Shown: positions 17,163 to 25,738 of the stretch, piece by piece | How positions within the stretch are numbered: the stretch's first letter is position 1 | Layout: each line of letters begins with the position of its first letter | Assembly (NCBI RefSeq): GCF_900637655.1 | Contig: NZ_LR134384.1 | Span: 1,426,001-1,490,000 of the forward strand | Origin: Segatella oris | GTDB lineage: Bacteria > Bacteroidota > Bacteroidia > Bacteroidales > Bacteroidaceae | Direction of reading: 5' to 3' | DNA length: 64,000 bases | Notes under the pieces: generated by a model | Databases searched by the model: none | What the model was told of the DNA's origin: nothing | Seen by the model: only the letters and a program-made list of their open reading frames with translations | Made by a program: the position numbers and the translations under genes

Positions 17163-17809
17163 ATTTTTTCTGAAAAAAATCTATCATTTAGGTCTAAGTA
17201 ATTGGCTATCAACAGCCTTGTGAGTTATGAAATGCAGTAGGTAATGATTTAGCGACCTATCTTCTACAATGATATACAACGCTTTGCATAACTCGGATAA
17301 CCTATTGCAAAGGTAATACTATCTACGGAGAAAGATGAAACTTTCTCCGTTTTTCTTTTCTAATAGTTGTCTGTTCAGACAATAGTTTTCATTCTTTTCG
17401 TCTTATTCCTCACGATTATGGCAGCCTTTCTTGTGAAGGCTGCCTTTCATTTTTTCGCTCTGTCCTCTCAGGTGTTCCACTCCACATTCTACTCCATGTA
17501 TTCGCATCGGGATCGGTTGTTCGTTGTCAGCGGCAAAGGTAGTTCCGGGCTTCCACGGACAAAAAAGGTCGGGGCGGCAAGCCGTTTAGACGACAATCTC
17601 CACACTTCCATTTCATTGCAGGTAGTATTCTCGCCGTAAAACCTTGTTCGTCCTAAGCCCTACCTTTTTACGCCCCTGAAACGAAAACGACTGACCCGAC
17701 GGAAAGACGCATAAAAAAAATGTCGGAAACGAGAGGACAGAGAAAAAGAAAAACGGAAACTCAACTCCCTCACCTCAAGAATCCGCATAAAATCAAAAAA
17801 TCAGACAAG
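17163..17809. other. Spacer holding the probable left edge of the conjugative element
   Basis: No convincing gene. Base composition changes near 17.4 kb from AT-rich chromosome to GC-richer element DNA. TTACCTTTGC (minus strand, 17307-17316) differs by one base from the GTAnnTTTGC target consensus of CTnDOT-type integration. A hairpin at 17325-17350 (ACGGAGAAAG, 6-nt loop, then TTTT), a palindrome TTGTCTG-TT-CAGACAA at 17367-17382 and the terminator at 17420-17444 follow. The exact boundary cannot be set without the other end or an empty site. Confidence 0.4.
17420..17444 (+). terminator. Strong hairpin at the element's left edge
   Basis: GGCAGCCTT (17420-17428) and AAGGCTGCC (17436-17444) form a perfect 9-bp GC-rich stem with a 7-nt loop, followed by TTTCATTTTTT. 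It may shield the element from chromosomal transcription. Confidence 0.7.
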
Positions 17810-18019
17810 ATGAAACTGAGATACAAAATATCAATTTGGGTGGCACTTGCACTCGCAGGCTCTCTCCTTTGGGGCGGAAGCGTCTGGCTTTGGCTGGTAG
17901 GGATATGTGCAGGGAAATTCCTCATTCGGCTACTCCTTACCATCACTTTGGCAATCGCAGTGTACATCTTGGCTTATGCCCTCATCATTGGGGCAATACT
18001 TTGGTTACTCATTTCTTAA
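17810..18019 (+). CDS. Small two-helix membrane protein
   Basis: 69 residues from the ATG at 17810 (MKLRYKISIWVAL). An upstream in-frame ATG at 17720 would add 30 polar, basic residues. Two transmembrane segments are clear (SIWVALALAGSLLWGGSVWLWLV and LLLTITLAIAVYILAYALIIGAILWLL). It opens the rightward accessory gene block of the conjugative element. No family is recognised. Confidence 0.6.
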   Translation: MKLRYKISIWVALALAGSLLWGGSVWLWLVGICAGKFLIRLLLTITLAIAVYILAYALIIGAILWLLIS

Positions 18020-18031
18020 ACAGACAGATAT

Positions 18032-18250
18032 ATGAAAAGAAGAAGCAAGACAATCGCACAACAATGCAGATACTACGAAGTGGACAACATCTTCGAGTAT
18101 ATGGTATCGGTTTACCTCAACGGAAACATATCCGCCTTTGGGGAACTATACAAGGAACTCAATCGGAAAGACAGAAAGGAGTTTATCACCTATCTCTTTT
18201 CAGAGGTTGCCCCTACCCATATCCAAGAAATCATTTTAGCAACAATCTAA
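18032..18250 (+). CDS. Small conserved-looking element protein
   Basis: 72 residues (MKRRSKTIAQQCRYYEVDNIFEYMVSVYLNGN...). Soluble and helical, probably a short DNA- or protein-binding accessory factor; no domain is recognised. It begins 12 bp after the small membrane protein and is followed by four more tightly spaced rightward genes, so it belongs to one operon with PcfK, ArdA and PcfJ. Confidence 0.6.
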   Translation: MKRRSKTIAQQCRYYEVDNIFEYMVSVYLNGNISAFGELYKELNRKDRKEFITYLFSEVAPTHIQEIILATI

Positions 18251-18261
18251 ATATAGGAACA

Positions 18262-18543
18262 ATGGAAGCATTCAGATTTTACCAAGACAGAAAGGTTACT
18301 TGTTGGGAACGCACCCGATTTGAAGTAACAGGCGAGAATTACGAGGAAGCCGTTGCCCTTGTCAAGTCGTGGCAAGGTGAGGACGTACTCTGTTTTGAGG
18401 ACAACGAGAAAGTCATCATTACGGACGGAGAAACATTATATGACACCTCCGAAAGCCTATCCGTAGAGGAAAACGGAGGAAAACCAACTATCGAGGTCTT
18501 TGCGGACAATGGAGAAGACATCATCAATAATGCAACCCGATAA
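18262..18543 (+). CDS. Small acidic element protein
   Basis: 93 residues from the ATG at 18262 (MEAFRFYQDRKVTCWERTRFEV). A longer open frame extends upstream to 17836 but overlaps two better-supported genes in another frame and is rejected. The product is acidic (GEDVLCFEDNEKVIITDGETLYDTSESLSVEENGG), compact and beta-rich, as many ICE-borne accessory proteins are. Function unknown. Confidence 0.65.
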   Translation: MEAFRFYQDRKVTCWERTRFEVTGENYEEAVALVKSWQGEDVLCFEDNEKVIITDGETLYDTSESLSVEENGGKPTIEVFADNGEDIINNATR

Positions 18544-18549
18544 CACCAA

Positions 18550-19146
18550 ATGAATATGAGAACAGAAACAAGAACATACGAGGTATATAACCTTCACGAA
18601 CTGACAAGAGAGGCACAAGCAAAGGCACACAGCCATTGGGCAGAACATTTCAACTATGGTTGGGACGAAGAAAACCGAAAGACATTGCAAGCCTTTGAAC
18701 AGATATTCAATATCAAGGTGGACAGATGGTCATACGATGATTATTCCTATTGGTATCGTTTCACTTCTCCTTACAGTGAGGAAGAAGATAATTTGAAAGG
18801 GGTTAGACTTCTGAAATACCTTGTCAATAACTATTGGAACGACTTGTATATACCCAAAACCATTTGGGGACACAATTACAAGACAAAGCGCAAGAGCCGT
18901 GTATTCGTCACCAATGATTGTGTTTTGACGGGCTATTATATGGACTATGAGATATTACAGCCTATATACGACTTTCTGAAAGCCCCCGACAACACCACCC
19001 TTTACGAACTTATGAACAAGTGCTTAAACGGCTTTTTCAAGGCTTGCAGGGACGATATGAAATACCAACTCAGTGAGGAAGCCTTTGCCGAGAGTTGCGA
19101 AGCCAACAACTACGAATTCCTATCCAACGGAACATTATTCAACTGA
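18550..19146 (+). CDS. Conserved ICE accessory protein, function unknown
   Basis: 198 residues (MNMRTETRTYEVYNLHELTREAQAKAHSHWAEHFNYGW). It is rich in aromatic and acidic residues (WSYDDYSYWYRFTSPYSEEEDN) and has no membrane segment. Similar proteins accompany PcfK/PcfJ/ArdA in Bacteroidota conjugative elements, and this block position is the main hint. It starts 6 bp after the preceding gene, so the genes are cotranscribed. Confidence 0.7.
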   Translation: MNMRTETRTYEVYNLHELTREAQAKAHSHWAEHFNYGWDEENRKTLQAFEQIFNIKVDRWSYDDYSYWYRFTSPYSEEEDNLKGVRLLKYLVNNYWNDLYIPKTIWGHNYKTKRKSRVFVTNDCVLTGYYMDYEILQPIYDFLKAPDNTTLYELMNKCLNGFFKACRDDMKYQLSEEAFAESCEANNYEFLSNGTLFN

Positions 19147-19163
19147 TTAAAATATCAAAGACA

Positions 19164-19580
19164 ATGAAAGGTACAGAACATTTCAAGGACGTTATCCAAA
19201 ACTATTTGGAAACGAGAGCATCATACGATGAACTCTTTGCGGAGAGTTTCCACAAAGAGAACAAGAGCATAGACGAGTGTATTACCTACATCTTGACGGA
19301 AGTCCAAAGAATGGGGTGTGCAGGTCTGTCCGATGAGGAGGTATATTCCCTTGCCGTGCATTATTACGACGAGGATAACATCGAGGTGGGCAAGTACATC
19401 AACTGCCAAGTCGTGGTAAACCATACTATCGAACTCACGGAGGAGGAAAAAGCGGAAGCAAGAAAAAAGGCTATCGAGCGATACCAAGCAGAAGAATACC
19501 GCAAACTTACCACCAAGAAACCCAAAGTGGAGAAGCAGGTGGAACAGCAGATAGCACAACCCTCACTATTCGAGTTTTAA
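19164..19580 (+). CDS. PcfK-like protein
   Basis: 138 residues from the ATG at 19164 (MKGTEHFKDVIQNYLETRASYDELFAESF). An upstream in-frame start at 19095 overlaps the previous gene and is not used. It has the PcfK-like pattern: helical, acidic N-terminal half with a KSIDECITYILTEVQRMG core, then a charged Lys/Glu tail ending in PSLFEF. PcfK was named from the pCF10 conjugative plasmid and its molecular role is unsettled. It is followed by ardA and pcfJ, the usual set in CTnDOT-type elements. Confidence 0.8.
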   Translation: MKGTEHFKDVIQNYLETRASYDELFAESFHKENKSIDECITYILTEVQRMGCAGLSDEEVYSLAVHYYDEDNIEVGKYINCQVVVNHTIELTEEEKAEARKKAIERYQAEEYRKLTTKKPKVEKQVEQQIAQPSLFEF

Positions 19581-19601
19581 CCCTCTAAACAACAAAAGAA
19601 A

Positions 19602-20132
19602 ATGGAAGCAACGGATTTGAACGAAGCACGCATCTATGTAGGCACTTATGCCAAGTACAACAACGGCTCATTGCAGGGCGAATGGGTGGAACTTTCGGAC
19701 TTCTACGACTTGGACGGCTTTATGAAGCGTTGTGCCGAGATACACGAGGACGAGGAAGAACCCGAATATATGTTCCAAGCGTGGGAAGAAATCCCCGATA
19801 GTCTGATAGACGAGAGCCATTTGGAGGAAACCTTCTTTGAACTTCGGGACGAATTGGACAGACTGAACGACAAGGAGAAAGAAGCCTTTTGGATATGGGC
19901 AGATGGCAACAACATCCAACTCACCCAAGACGCATACAGCCTTGTAAAATCTTTCCAATCCGACTACATAGGAAATTATGCAAGCAAGGAAGATTTTGCG
20001 GAGGAACTTGCGAAAATGGAGAATGAATTATCCGATTTTGCACTGAATTACTTCGACTTCTCCAAATATGCCGATGACCTTTTTTGTACGGACTTTTGGT
20101 ATAAGGATGGCTATGTATTTCGGAACAACTAA
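19602..20132 (+). CDS. ardA: Antirestriction protein ArdA
   Basis: 176 residues, very acidic, with the ArdA sequence pattern from the start (ARIYVGTYAKYNNGSLQGEWVELSDFYDLDGFMKRC, EEPEYMFQAWEEIP, FCTDFWYKDGYVFRN). ArdA proteins mimic the bend and charge of B-form DNA and block type I restriction enzymes as incoming single-stranded transfer DNA is made double-stranded. Its presence fits a conjugative element. It lies in the tight pcfK-ardA-pcfJ cluster. Confidence 0.93.
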   Translation: MEATDLNEARIYVGTYAKYNNGSLQGEWVELSDFYDLDGFMKRCAEIHEDEEEPEYMFQAWEEIPDSLIDESHLEETFFELRDELDRLNDKEKEAFWIWADGNNIQLTQDAYSLVKSFQSDYIGNYASKEDFAEELAKMENELSDFALNYFDFSKYADDLFCTDFWYKDGYVFRNN

Positions 20133-20148
20133 TTGAGGAGGACAGATT

Positions 20149-21423
20149 ATGAAACCGAGAAACAAGTTTGAAAAGGCAGTACTTGCCGAGAGCAAACACC
20201 TTCGCCCGATAACCAAGACGCAGAGCAAATGGGCATTCCGTGCGTGCATAGACCATTTCGCCTACCGACTGCCCAAAGGTCGCACAACGTGTATGGATTG
20301 TGGACATAGTTGGACAATGGTAAAATCAATGGACACTTGCACCTGCCCCCATTGTAAGGCAAGGTTGCAGGTCAAGGAAACCTTTGAACGCAAGATAAGA
20401 CAGAGGCAATACTTTACGATACTTACCACTTGTGGAGAGTACCAAGTATTAAGAATGTTTCTTCTTTCTGTGGAAATGGAGAAAGGTTGCAAGGCATCAT
20501 CATACACTATTGAAATCGGTCAGTATTGGTGGAACGCACAAGGACGAAAGAAGATTGTTGCCGTTCAGAGAGTATTGGGCAGATACATTGATACCTTTTC
20601 CTATTGCTCGCCTATGGCAGTGAGAAACGACAACGAAGCCTACCGCCATATATCGTACTCTCCGATATATCCTAAGTTCAAGGCTACGGAAGCACTCCGC
20701 AGGAATGGATTTAAGAATGATTTTCACGACATCGCACCAACTGTTCTCATTCCAGCCCTATTGTCCGACAGCCGTGCGGAAACATTGATTAAAGCAGGCA
20801 AAACCGAACACCTGAAATACTTTCTTGACAATTCGAGGGCATTTGACGCTTGTTGGCAATCCTATAAAGTCGCCACTCGCAACGGCTATGACATAGAGGA
20901 CATTTCGATATGGTGCGACTATGTGGATATGCTCCGCAGATTGGGCAAGGACATACACAACCCAAAGTATGTTTGCCCCACCGACCTGCATAGGGAACAC
21001 GACCTAAGACAACACGAACTCCGCAGACAAAGGGAAAAAGAAGAGAAGGCGAAGAAACGCAAAAAGGCAATGGAGGACGAGAGACGTTTCCACGAACTCA
21101 AATCCAAGTTCTTCGGTATCTCATTCACGGACGGCACAATCCAAGTCCACGTCTTGGAGAGCGTGCGGGAACATTTGGAAGAGGGTGTGGCAATGCATCA
21201 TTGCGTATTCGACAATGCCTACTATCTCAAAGAGAACTCACTTATCCTTTCGGCTACCATTGAGGGCAAACGGATAGAAACGATTGAGGTCAATCTGGAC
21301 ACGCTCAAAGTGGTGCAAAGTCGTGGCGTATGCAATCAAAACACAGAATACCACGACCAAATCGTGAGCCTTGTCAATGCCAATCGCAAATTGATAAGGC
21401 AGAGAATGAAAGCGACAGCATAA
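20149..21423 (+). CDS. PcfJ-like protein
   Basis: 424 residues. The N-terminal region has a likely zinc ribbon (C48-x2-C51 and C66-x2-C69: CMDCGHSW, CPHC). A mostly helical middle with a highly charged stretch (about 285-315, HELRRQREKEEKAKKRKKA) follows, then a C-terminal domain with GVAMHHCV (about 346) as in PcfJ-like proteins of conjugative plasmids. The function in transfer is not established. It starts 16 bp after ardA. Confidence 0.85.
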   Translation: MKPRNKFEKAVLAESKHLRPITKTQSKWAFRACIDHFAYRLPKGRTTCMDCGHSWTMVKSMDTCTCPHCKARLQVKETFERKIRQRQYFTILTTCGEYQVLRMFLLSVEMEKGCKASSYTIEIGQYWWNAQGRKKIVAVQRVLGRYIDTFSYCSPMAVRNDNEAYRHISYSPIYPKFKATEALRRNGFKNDFHDIAPTVLIPALLSDSRAETLIKAGKTEHLKYFLDNSRAFDACWQSYKVATRNGYDIEDISIWCDYVDMLRRLGKDIHNPKYVCPTDLHREHDLRQHELRRQREKEEKAKKRKKAMEDERRFHELKSKFFGISFTDGTIQVHVLESVREHLEEGVAMHHCVFDNAYYLKENSLILSATIEGKRIETIEVNLDTLKVVQSRGVCNQNTEYHDQIVSLVNANRKLIRQRMKATA

Positions 21424-21450
21424 GAAACAACTACCAAAACATCACAGAAT

Positions 21451-21705
21451 ATGAAAGCAGAAATAGAAAGCATCGTATGCAACTGGGCGGACGAGATACC
21501 CCATATCCTTATAAGGATAATCAATGCCATTACCCTATCCACCAACGAGAAGGAATTGAGGGCAGCCGTCAATCGGATAGCCGAAGAAACGGAACTTGAC
21601 AAGTTCTTTGCATACGGCTATGGCGCACACCATTTTTGGCTTACCCACCGCAGGTTATTCAATGGAGAGCCAAAGGAACACAGATTATTAAAGGTTGAAT
21701 TTTGA
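21451..21705 (+). CDS. Small element protein, function unknown
   Basis: 84 residues (MKAEIESIVCNWADEIPHILIRIINAITLSTNEKELRAAV...), soluble, with a His/aromatic-rich C-terminal segment (YGYGAHHFWLTHRRLFNG). It sits in the accessory block 27 bp after pcfJ and ends 4 bp before the next gene. No recognised domain. Confidence 0.65.
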   Translation: MKAEIESIVCNWADEIPHILIRIINAITLSTNEKELRAAVNRIAEETELDKFFAYGYGAHHFWLTHRRLFNGEPKEHRLLKVEF

Positions 21706-21709
21706 GAAT

Positions 21710-21940
21710 ATGAAGAAGAAAGTTTACAGAGTACGGACGCAGTACATTTTCAAGGGAGTTTTTGAGGTAGTTGCCGAGAGCAGAGAAGAAGCACGACAAA
21801 AGGTCATTCAGGATTGCGGAATGGTGATGGGTGGAAACATTCACAGCACCCTGCCCGATGAGGAAATCAATTGGGCTTTCTCCACGCACCCCGAAGTAAG
21901 GACGGGACGGATAACCATTCAAGAAAAACAGACAGAGTAA
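21710..21940 (+). CDS. Small DpnD/PcfM-like protein
   Basis: 76 residues from the ATG at 21710 (MKKKVYRVRTQYIFKGVFEVVAESREEARQKV). The pattern of a short beta strand, the AESREEA helix and a C-terminal STHPEVRTGRI recalls the DpnD-PcfM family of short mobile-element proteins; this is a resemblance rather than a firm assignment. It is the last gene of the accessory operon, followed immediately by the terminator at 21941. Confidence 0.65.
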   Translation: MKKKVYRVRTQYIFKGVFEVVAESREEARQKVIQDCGMVMGGNIHSTLPDEEINWAFSTHPEVRTGRITIQEKQTE

Positions 21941-21966
21941 AGCGGTCGGCAAATCTGCCGACCGCT
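21941..21966 (+). terminator. Terminator of the accessory operon
   Basis: AGCGGTCGGCA and TGCCGACCGCT form a perfect 11-bp stem with a 4-nt loop starting on the base after the last stop codon; the tail is ACTTTCTTT. Confidence 0.75.
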
Positions 21967-22103
21967 ACTTTCTTTCGTGAGCTTCGAGCGGACAAAGAAA
22001 GTAGCAAAGAAACCCGAAGAAAAGTACCTCGTTACTTTTGACAGTGAGTTGAGACGGCTCAAAAGTAACAAAAAGCCATTAGCCCAAAAATCTTTTATAG
22101 CGA

Positions 22104-24401
22104 TTATATAAATCTATTTATCACTGCTCTATCTTCTTCTGGGACATTATTTATAGAGGGTTTGAAGGTAATCTGCGTTTCATCTATGTCCTCAATATGT
22201 TCACCTAAGACTTCAATATCCTCATAACTCATTCCATAACGTAACATCCAAATATATCGTTCATTATCTGTTCCATATTTAATATACTTTGCTAATTTAA
22301 GAGCTCTTTCATCGCGATTTGATAAATAATATTTTTTCAGGGCTGCATAATATATATCACTCAGTTTAAACCCAATCAATTTATCCAAATAATCATATGT
22401 ATCATAGACGATAGTATCGTAATCAACATCTCGTGCAAGAGTATTTGGTTTAAACAAAGAATAACGTTTGAGCATTTTATTAGGAATATCGTTGTAAGAA
22501 ACAAAATAACTAGCGAAGATATTATTTGTATTCTTTCCTTGTCGCTCTCTTAGTTCTCTCTCTTGTGTTTTGCTTGCATAAGAATACCTATACCAGCAGA
22601 TATTCTTAAATGTTTTCCCATAAACACGCCATAACATTATTTTGATAGCTGTCGATAATACATCCCTCTCTGCATCTACCAAACTTCTGCCAAGATACAT
22701 TTCATACAATGTTATGAAATATCCATACAAATCAAGTTTGCATTTCAAATCATTGCTGATTTCATTTATATTAATAAGAGTATCATCAGGAAACACGAAA
22801 TCTAAGAGCTTCTTTACTACATCATGCACTTCATTACTTTCCAATTTCTGTAGTTCACTATTTGTTAGGTTATAGTCGTCAGAAAATGTGCCGTTTAATA
22901 TGGCATCCTTAAAAGTATTATAATCATCATCGTGTATGGTTTCTGTTTCGAGTGCAGAGACATCATCAAGGGTTTCATTCTGAAGCATTATACTTCTAAA
23001 TTTTGACATCTTATTAGATGAATTGATAATAACATACCCGAAATCAAAATCCAAATCTGTTGTAGAACGACCTGCTCTTCCTATAAGATTCTTAACCGAC
23101 AATGGCTTACTTCCTTCAAGTCTATCCAAAAACACAATATCAAAAGGCATATTGATGCCTTGTTCCAATGTTGATGTAGCAAAGCACAAACGGCAAAAAC
23201 CAGACTTTGTGAATTTCTCTATTATAATTCTTGTTTGTAAAGGAAGAGAACCATGGTGAATAACAATACCTCTTCTTAGCAAAGATAACATTTGCGAAAA
23301 ATAATTTTTATTAGCAATAGTATCTCCTCCAGTATATCTTTTCAGATTATCAAGGTAAATATCAACATCTTCTGTATTCAAATCTGCGCAAAGATTAATG
23401 TATTTCTCAAACTTATTGAGAAATGATTTGTTGAGAATGGAAGATTTTGACACATAAAACAAAATGGATTTACCATTACGGATGGCTGCCTCTATAGGAT
23501 CATCTTCACATAAAACTTTTGTTTTTCCCATTAAATCTTTTTCCACTCCGAAATGATAGAATCTCTCCTCATCCATACACATGAATAGCTGTCCAACATT
23601 TTTCTGTTCATACCGAAATGCTTTAGATGTTTCTTCATCAAAATGATTTTTCTTTATCTGGGAGTCTGGATTCGCTACAAATGGATGGGCAAAAACAAAT
23701 TTTGCCTCTGGAAAAGATTTTTGGCATCGTCTTACTATACTATCAAAATACAATCCTCGCTTACTTTCCTCATCACTTAATTGTGCCTCATCAAATAAGA
23801 AAAGTTCTACATTAAAGTCTTCGTATTTGAATAGTTCTCGGCACCTTTCTGGAGTTACAATAAAGATACTGCGATTTGCTTTTCTTGTATTTATCTTATC
23901 AATGAATGTAAGGATATTTACACTCTTGTCAGTAATAGATCTGTTAAGTTTAATATAAAACTCATTTATCAACGCCCTCGACGGAACAATAATCACAACA
24001 TCGTGTTGAGATTCTTTTATTAGATTAAAAAAAACATACGATTTACCAGTACTTGTTGGCGCAGAGAAACTAAAACACTTATTATTCGATATATTATGTA
24101 CTATATTTGCTTGAACAGGTGTGTACAAATGGGCAAATTCTTCCCAGATACAATCACGGTATAAAGAAAAGACCTTGGATTTAAGAGTATTAGATTCTAC
24201 CCCTTTGTAGAAAGCTCCTATATAGTTGAGTATTGATTTCTTGTATTTCTCAAAAACGTCTTTCTGGTAAAGGGATAGATATGAAAGGATCTCCATATCA
24301 GATATATTTGTTGGTCCGTTAGTATATATCCGATTTAGTACGAACGAGACTATCTCTTCAATGTTCTCTCCGTTTTTTATTTTATATATTAAGTTTTCCA
24401 T
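22104..24401 (-). CDS. hamB: HamB-like superfamily 2 helicase (Hachiman-type defence)
   Basis: 765 residues. Helicase motifs run in order: APTSTGKS (114-121, Walker A), DEAQ (204-207, Walker B), IHHGS (381-385), FATSTLEQGINMP (407-419) and NLIGRAGR (438-445, arginine finger). The spacing and the GRAGR motif point to a Ski2-like SF2 helicase followed by a long C-terminal helical region. It is encoded 6 bp after a small PD-(D/E)xK nuclease, the two-gene layout of Hachiman (HamA then HamB), in which the helicase surveys damaged or unusual phage DNA and restrains the nuclease. The AT-rich composition contrasts with the tra genes around it, so this is cargo. Other nuclease-helicase pairs remain possible. 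Confidence 0.68.
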   Translation of the reverse strand: MENLIYKIKNGENIEEIVSFVLNRIYTNGPTNISDMEILSYLSLYQKDVFEKYKKSILNYIGAFYKGVESNTLKSKVFSLYRDCIWEEFAHLYTPVQANIVHNISNNKCFSFSAPTSTGKSYVFFNLIKESQHDVVIIVPSRALINEFYIKLNRSITDKSVNILTFIDKINTRKANRSIFIVTPERCRELFKYEDFNVELFLFDEAQLSDEESKRGLYFDSIVRRCQKSFPEAKFVFAHPFVANPDSQIKKNHFDEETSKAFRYEQKNVGQLFMCMDEERFYHFGVEKDLMGKTKVLCEDDPIEAAIRNGKSILFYVSKSSILNKSFLNKFEKYINLCADLNTEDVDIYLDNLKRYTGGDTIANKNYFSQMLSLLRRGIVIHHGSLPLQTRIIIEKFTKSGFCRLCFATSTLEQGINMPFDIVFLDRLEGSKPLSVKNLIGRAGRSTTDLDFDFGYVIINSSNKMSKFRSIMLQNETLDDVSALETETIHDDDYNTFKDAILNGTFSDDYNLTNSELQKLESNEVHDVVKKLLDFVFPDDTLININEISNDLKCKLDLYGYFITLYEMYLGRSLVDAERDVLSTAIKIMLWRVYGKTFKNICWYRYSYASKTQERELRERQGKNTNNIFASYFVSYNDIPNKMLKRYSLFKPNTLARDVDYDTIVYDTYDYLDKLIGFKLSDIYYAALKKYYLSNRDERALKLAKYIKYGTDNERYIWMLRYGMSYEDIEVLGEHIEDIDETQITFKPSINNVPEEDRAVINRFI

Positions 24402-24407
24402 ATCATT

Positions 24408-25109
24408 CTATTGACAAATATCTACAGCGACTAAAATGAGTTCTTTATGAGAGGAAAGATTTTGGTAATTATTGTTGTTTTTGATATTACCGATAAGTCT
24501 TTCTGTAGGAGTACTCTTACTTGAAAATGCAGCAATAAATCCTTTGTTTCCATTACATACTTCATCACATGAAGTTTTTGGACATAGGTTTTGTATATCG
24601 AGTAAATCTGCGACATCTCTTTGCTCTGTGTGAAATCTATATATTTGCTCCAACGCTCTGCCATAAGCATTCTGCTTTGCAACATACTTAGCTTCTCCGA
24701 ATAAAATTATATCAGACTTATTCATTGAATAGAAATCAAAACCGGGATTCCCTGATTTTTGCTCCTTAATAAGCTCTCCTAAGGGAATGTCTAAGTAATC
24801 TAATTGCTCTACTATTGTGCTTCGAGCAATTTCAGAAATGACATATTCTGCAGAATCTGATGTTAGGGAATCATCTCCTTCATGAATAATATTAGACGAA
24901 ATATAATCTATTGTGCTTTGGAATCGGACAGAAAACGTTTGCTTCAAAAAACTGTTGTCAAATTTCATAATCCAACTATTATTTGACAATGATTCAAAAA
25001 CTGACCTCAATGTCAGTTTTATATTCGTTGGTTGTATTCTAAAGAATCTGATATGAGGTTCAACTTCAAGAGACTCTATGATTTCATAACCGCGTTCAAC
25101 TTCATCCAT
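24408..25109 (-). CDS. hamA: HamA-like PD-(D/E)xK nuclease (Hachiman-type defence)
   Basis: 233 residues from the ATG at 25109; an upstream TTG at 25130 would overlap the -7 box and is rejected. The nuclease core is visible as NPGFDFYSMNKSD (Asp125) followed by IILFGEAKY (Glu139, Lys141), a G-x-D...E-x-K pattern like that of DUF1837/HamA. A preceding helix with acidic residues (AEYVISEIARS) may add a metal ligand. In Hachiman, HamA is the effector that degrades DNA once HamB releases it. It is the first gene of a two-gene operon with the helicase, and the length is somewhat below most HamA proteins. Confidence 0.65.
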   Translation of the reverse strand: MDEVERGYEIIESLEVEPHIRFFRIQPTNIKLTLRSVFESLSNNSWIMKFDNSFLKQTFSVRFQSTIDYISSNIIHEGDDSLTSDSAEYVISEIARSTIVEQLDYLDIPLGELIKEQKSGNPGFDFYSMNKSDIILFGEAKYVAKQNAYGRALEQIYRFHTEQRDVADLLDIQNLCPKTSCDEVCNGNKGFIAAFSSKSTPTERLIGNIKNNNNYQNLSSHKELILVAVDICQ

Positions 25110-25127
25110 TTTACAAATTATTTTTCG

Positions 25128-25135
25128 CAAAGGTA
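25128..25135 (-). promoter_or_regulatory. -7 box of the nuclease-helicase operon
   Basis: TACCTTTG on the minus strand, 18 bp upstream of the ATG at 25109. No good -33 box lies at the expected distance, so the promoter may be weak or need activation. Confidence 0.4.
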
Positions 25136-25172
25136 CTCATTCATAACGAGAAAGGCGAAGGAAATGGTAGGG

Positions 25173-25215
25173 AAACGCCCCTTGCGGAGCATAAAAAATG
25201 TCGCAAGAGGCGTTT
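25173..25215. terminator. Terminator between the tra operon and the defence pair
   Basis: AAACGCCCCTTGCG and CGCAAGAGGCGTTT pair with one mismatch (13 of 14) around a 15-nt loop. The plus-strand side has five T; on the minus strand it closes the transfer operon that ends at 25223. Confidence 0.6.
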
Positions 25216-25222
25216 TTGATAA

Positions 25223-25738
25223 TTAGGGTACATAAAACAGGGTAAATTCCACCTTTCGCCGTTTGATAAGACCTCTGAGGACTTTACCCTTGTATCGGCA
25301 GAACGAGACATATTCACGGTAAATATCCCTATCTCCCAACTCCAATTTTCGGACAAGGATACTCTTCGGTCGCTTGCCATTTCCCAAGAGGCGATACTCG
25401 CCTACATTGTAGGATAGAACGGTGAGCAGGAGCGCATCTTTACCAAACCTTTGGAACGAAGCAAAACGCTTCATCAGGTCTGCTCGAAGCAGGGAATCCG
25501 CCTGCCGTTCCGTCATCGCCGCCGTGAACCGCTCTCCGGGCAGAAGCCGATGTCCGTAACCCACATAAGGATAGTCCTTCCAAGTATGTAAGCCCTCGAA
25601 GTGCTTAATGCAGACCACGGCACGCTCGAAAGGGGGTAAAGAGAGAAGTGTATTCCTTCCGTCTTGAGCAGAAAGCTGCAAGCAGGACAAGCAAACAAGG
25701 CAAAACAATAAGGAGAGAAGTTTACTTCCTATCCTCAT
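25223..25738 (-). CDS. Lysozyme-like peptidoglycan hydrolase of the transfer operon
   Basis: 171 residues from the ATG at 25738, which overlaps the end of traQ by 17 bp; an ATG at 25759 is possible. A signal peptide (LLSLLFCLVCLSCLQLSAQ) is followed by a phage-lysozyme-like fold: KHFEGLHTWKDYPYVGYGHRL holds the catalytic Glu and Asp of GH24-type enzymes, and LLTVLSYNVGEYRLLG matches the later conserved helix. It would locally open the peptidoglycan for the mating channel. It is the last gene of the leftward tra operon. Confidence 0.8.
   Translation of the reverse strand: MRIGSKLLSLLFCLVCLSCLQLSAQDGRNTLLSLPPFERAVVCIKHFEGLHTWKDYPYVGYGHRLLPGERFTAAMTERQADSLLRADLMKRFASFQRFGKDALLLTVLSYNVGEYRLLGNGKRPKSILVRKLELGDRDIYREYVSFCRYKGKVLRGLIKRRKVEFTLFYVP

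Noticed and set aside
17367..17639. 90-codon open frame at the element's left edge
   Set aside because: It runs across a palindrome and a strong terminator hairpin and has no family resemblance or start signal.
17836..18261. Upstream extension of the small acidic protein gene
   Set aside because: It overlaps two better-supported genes in another frame; the ATG at 18262 fits the tight operon spacing.
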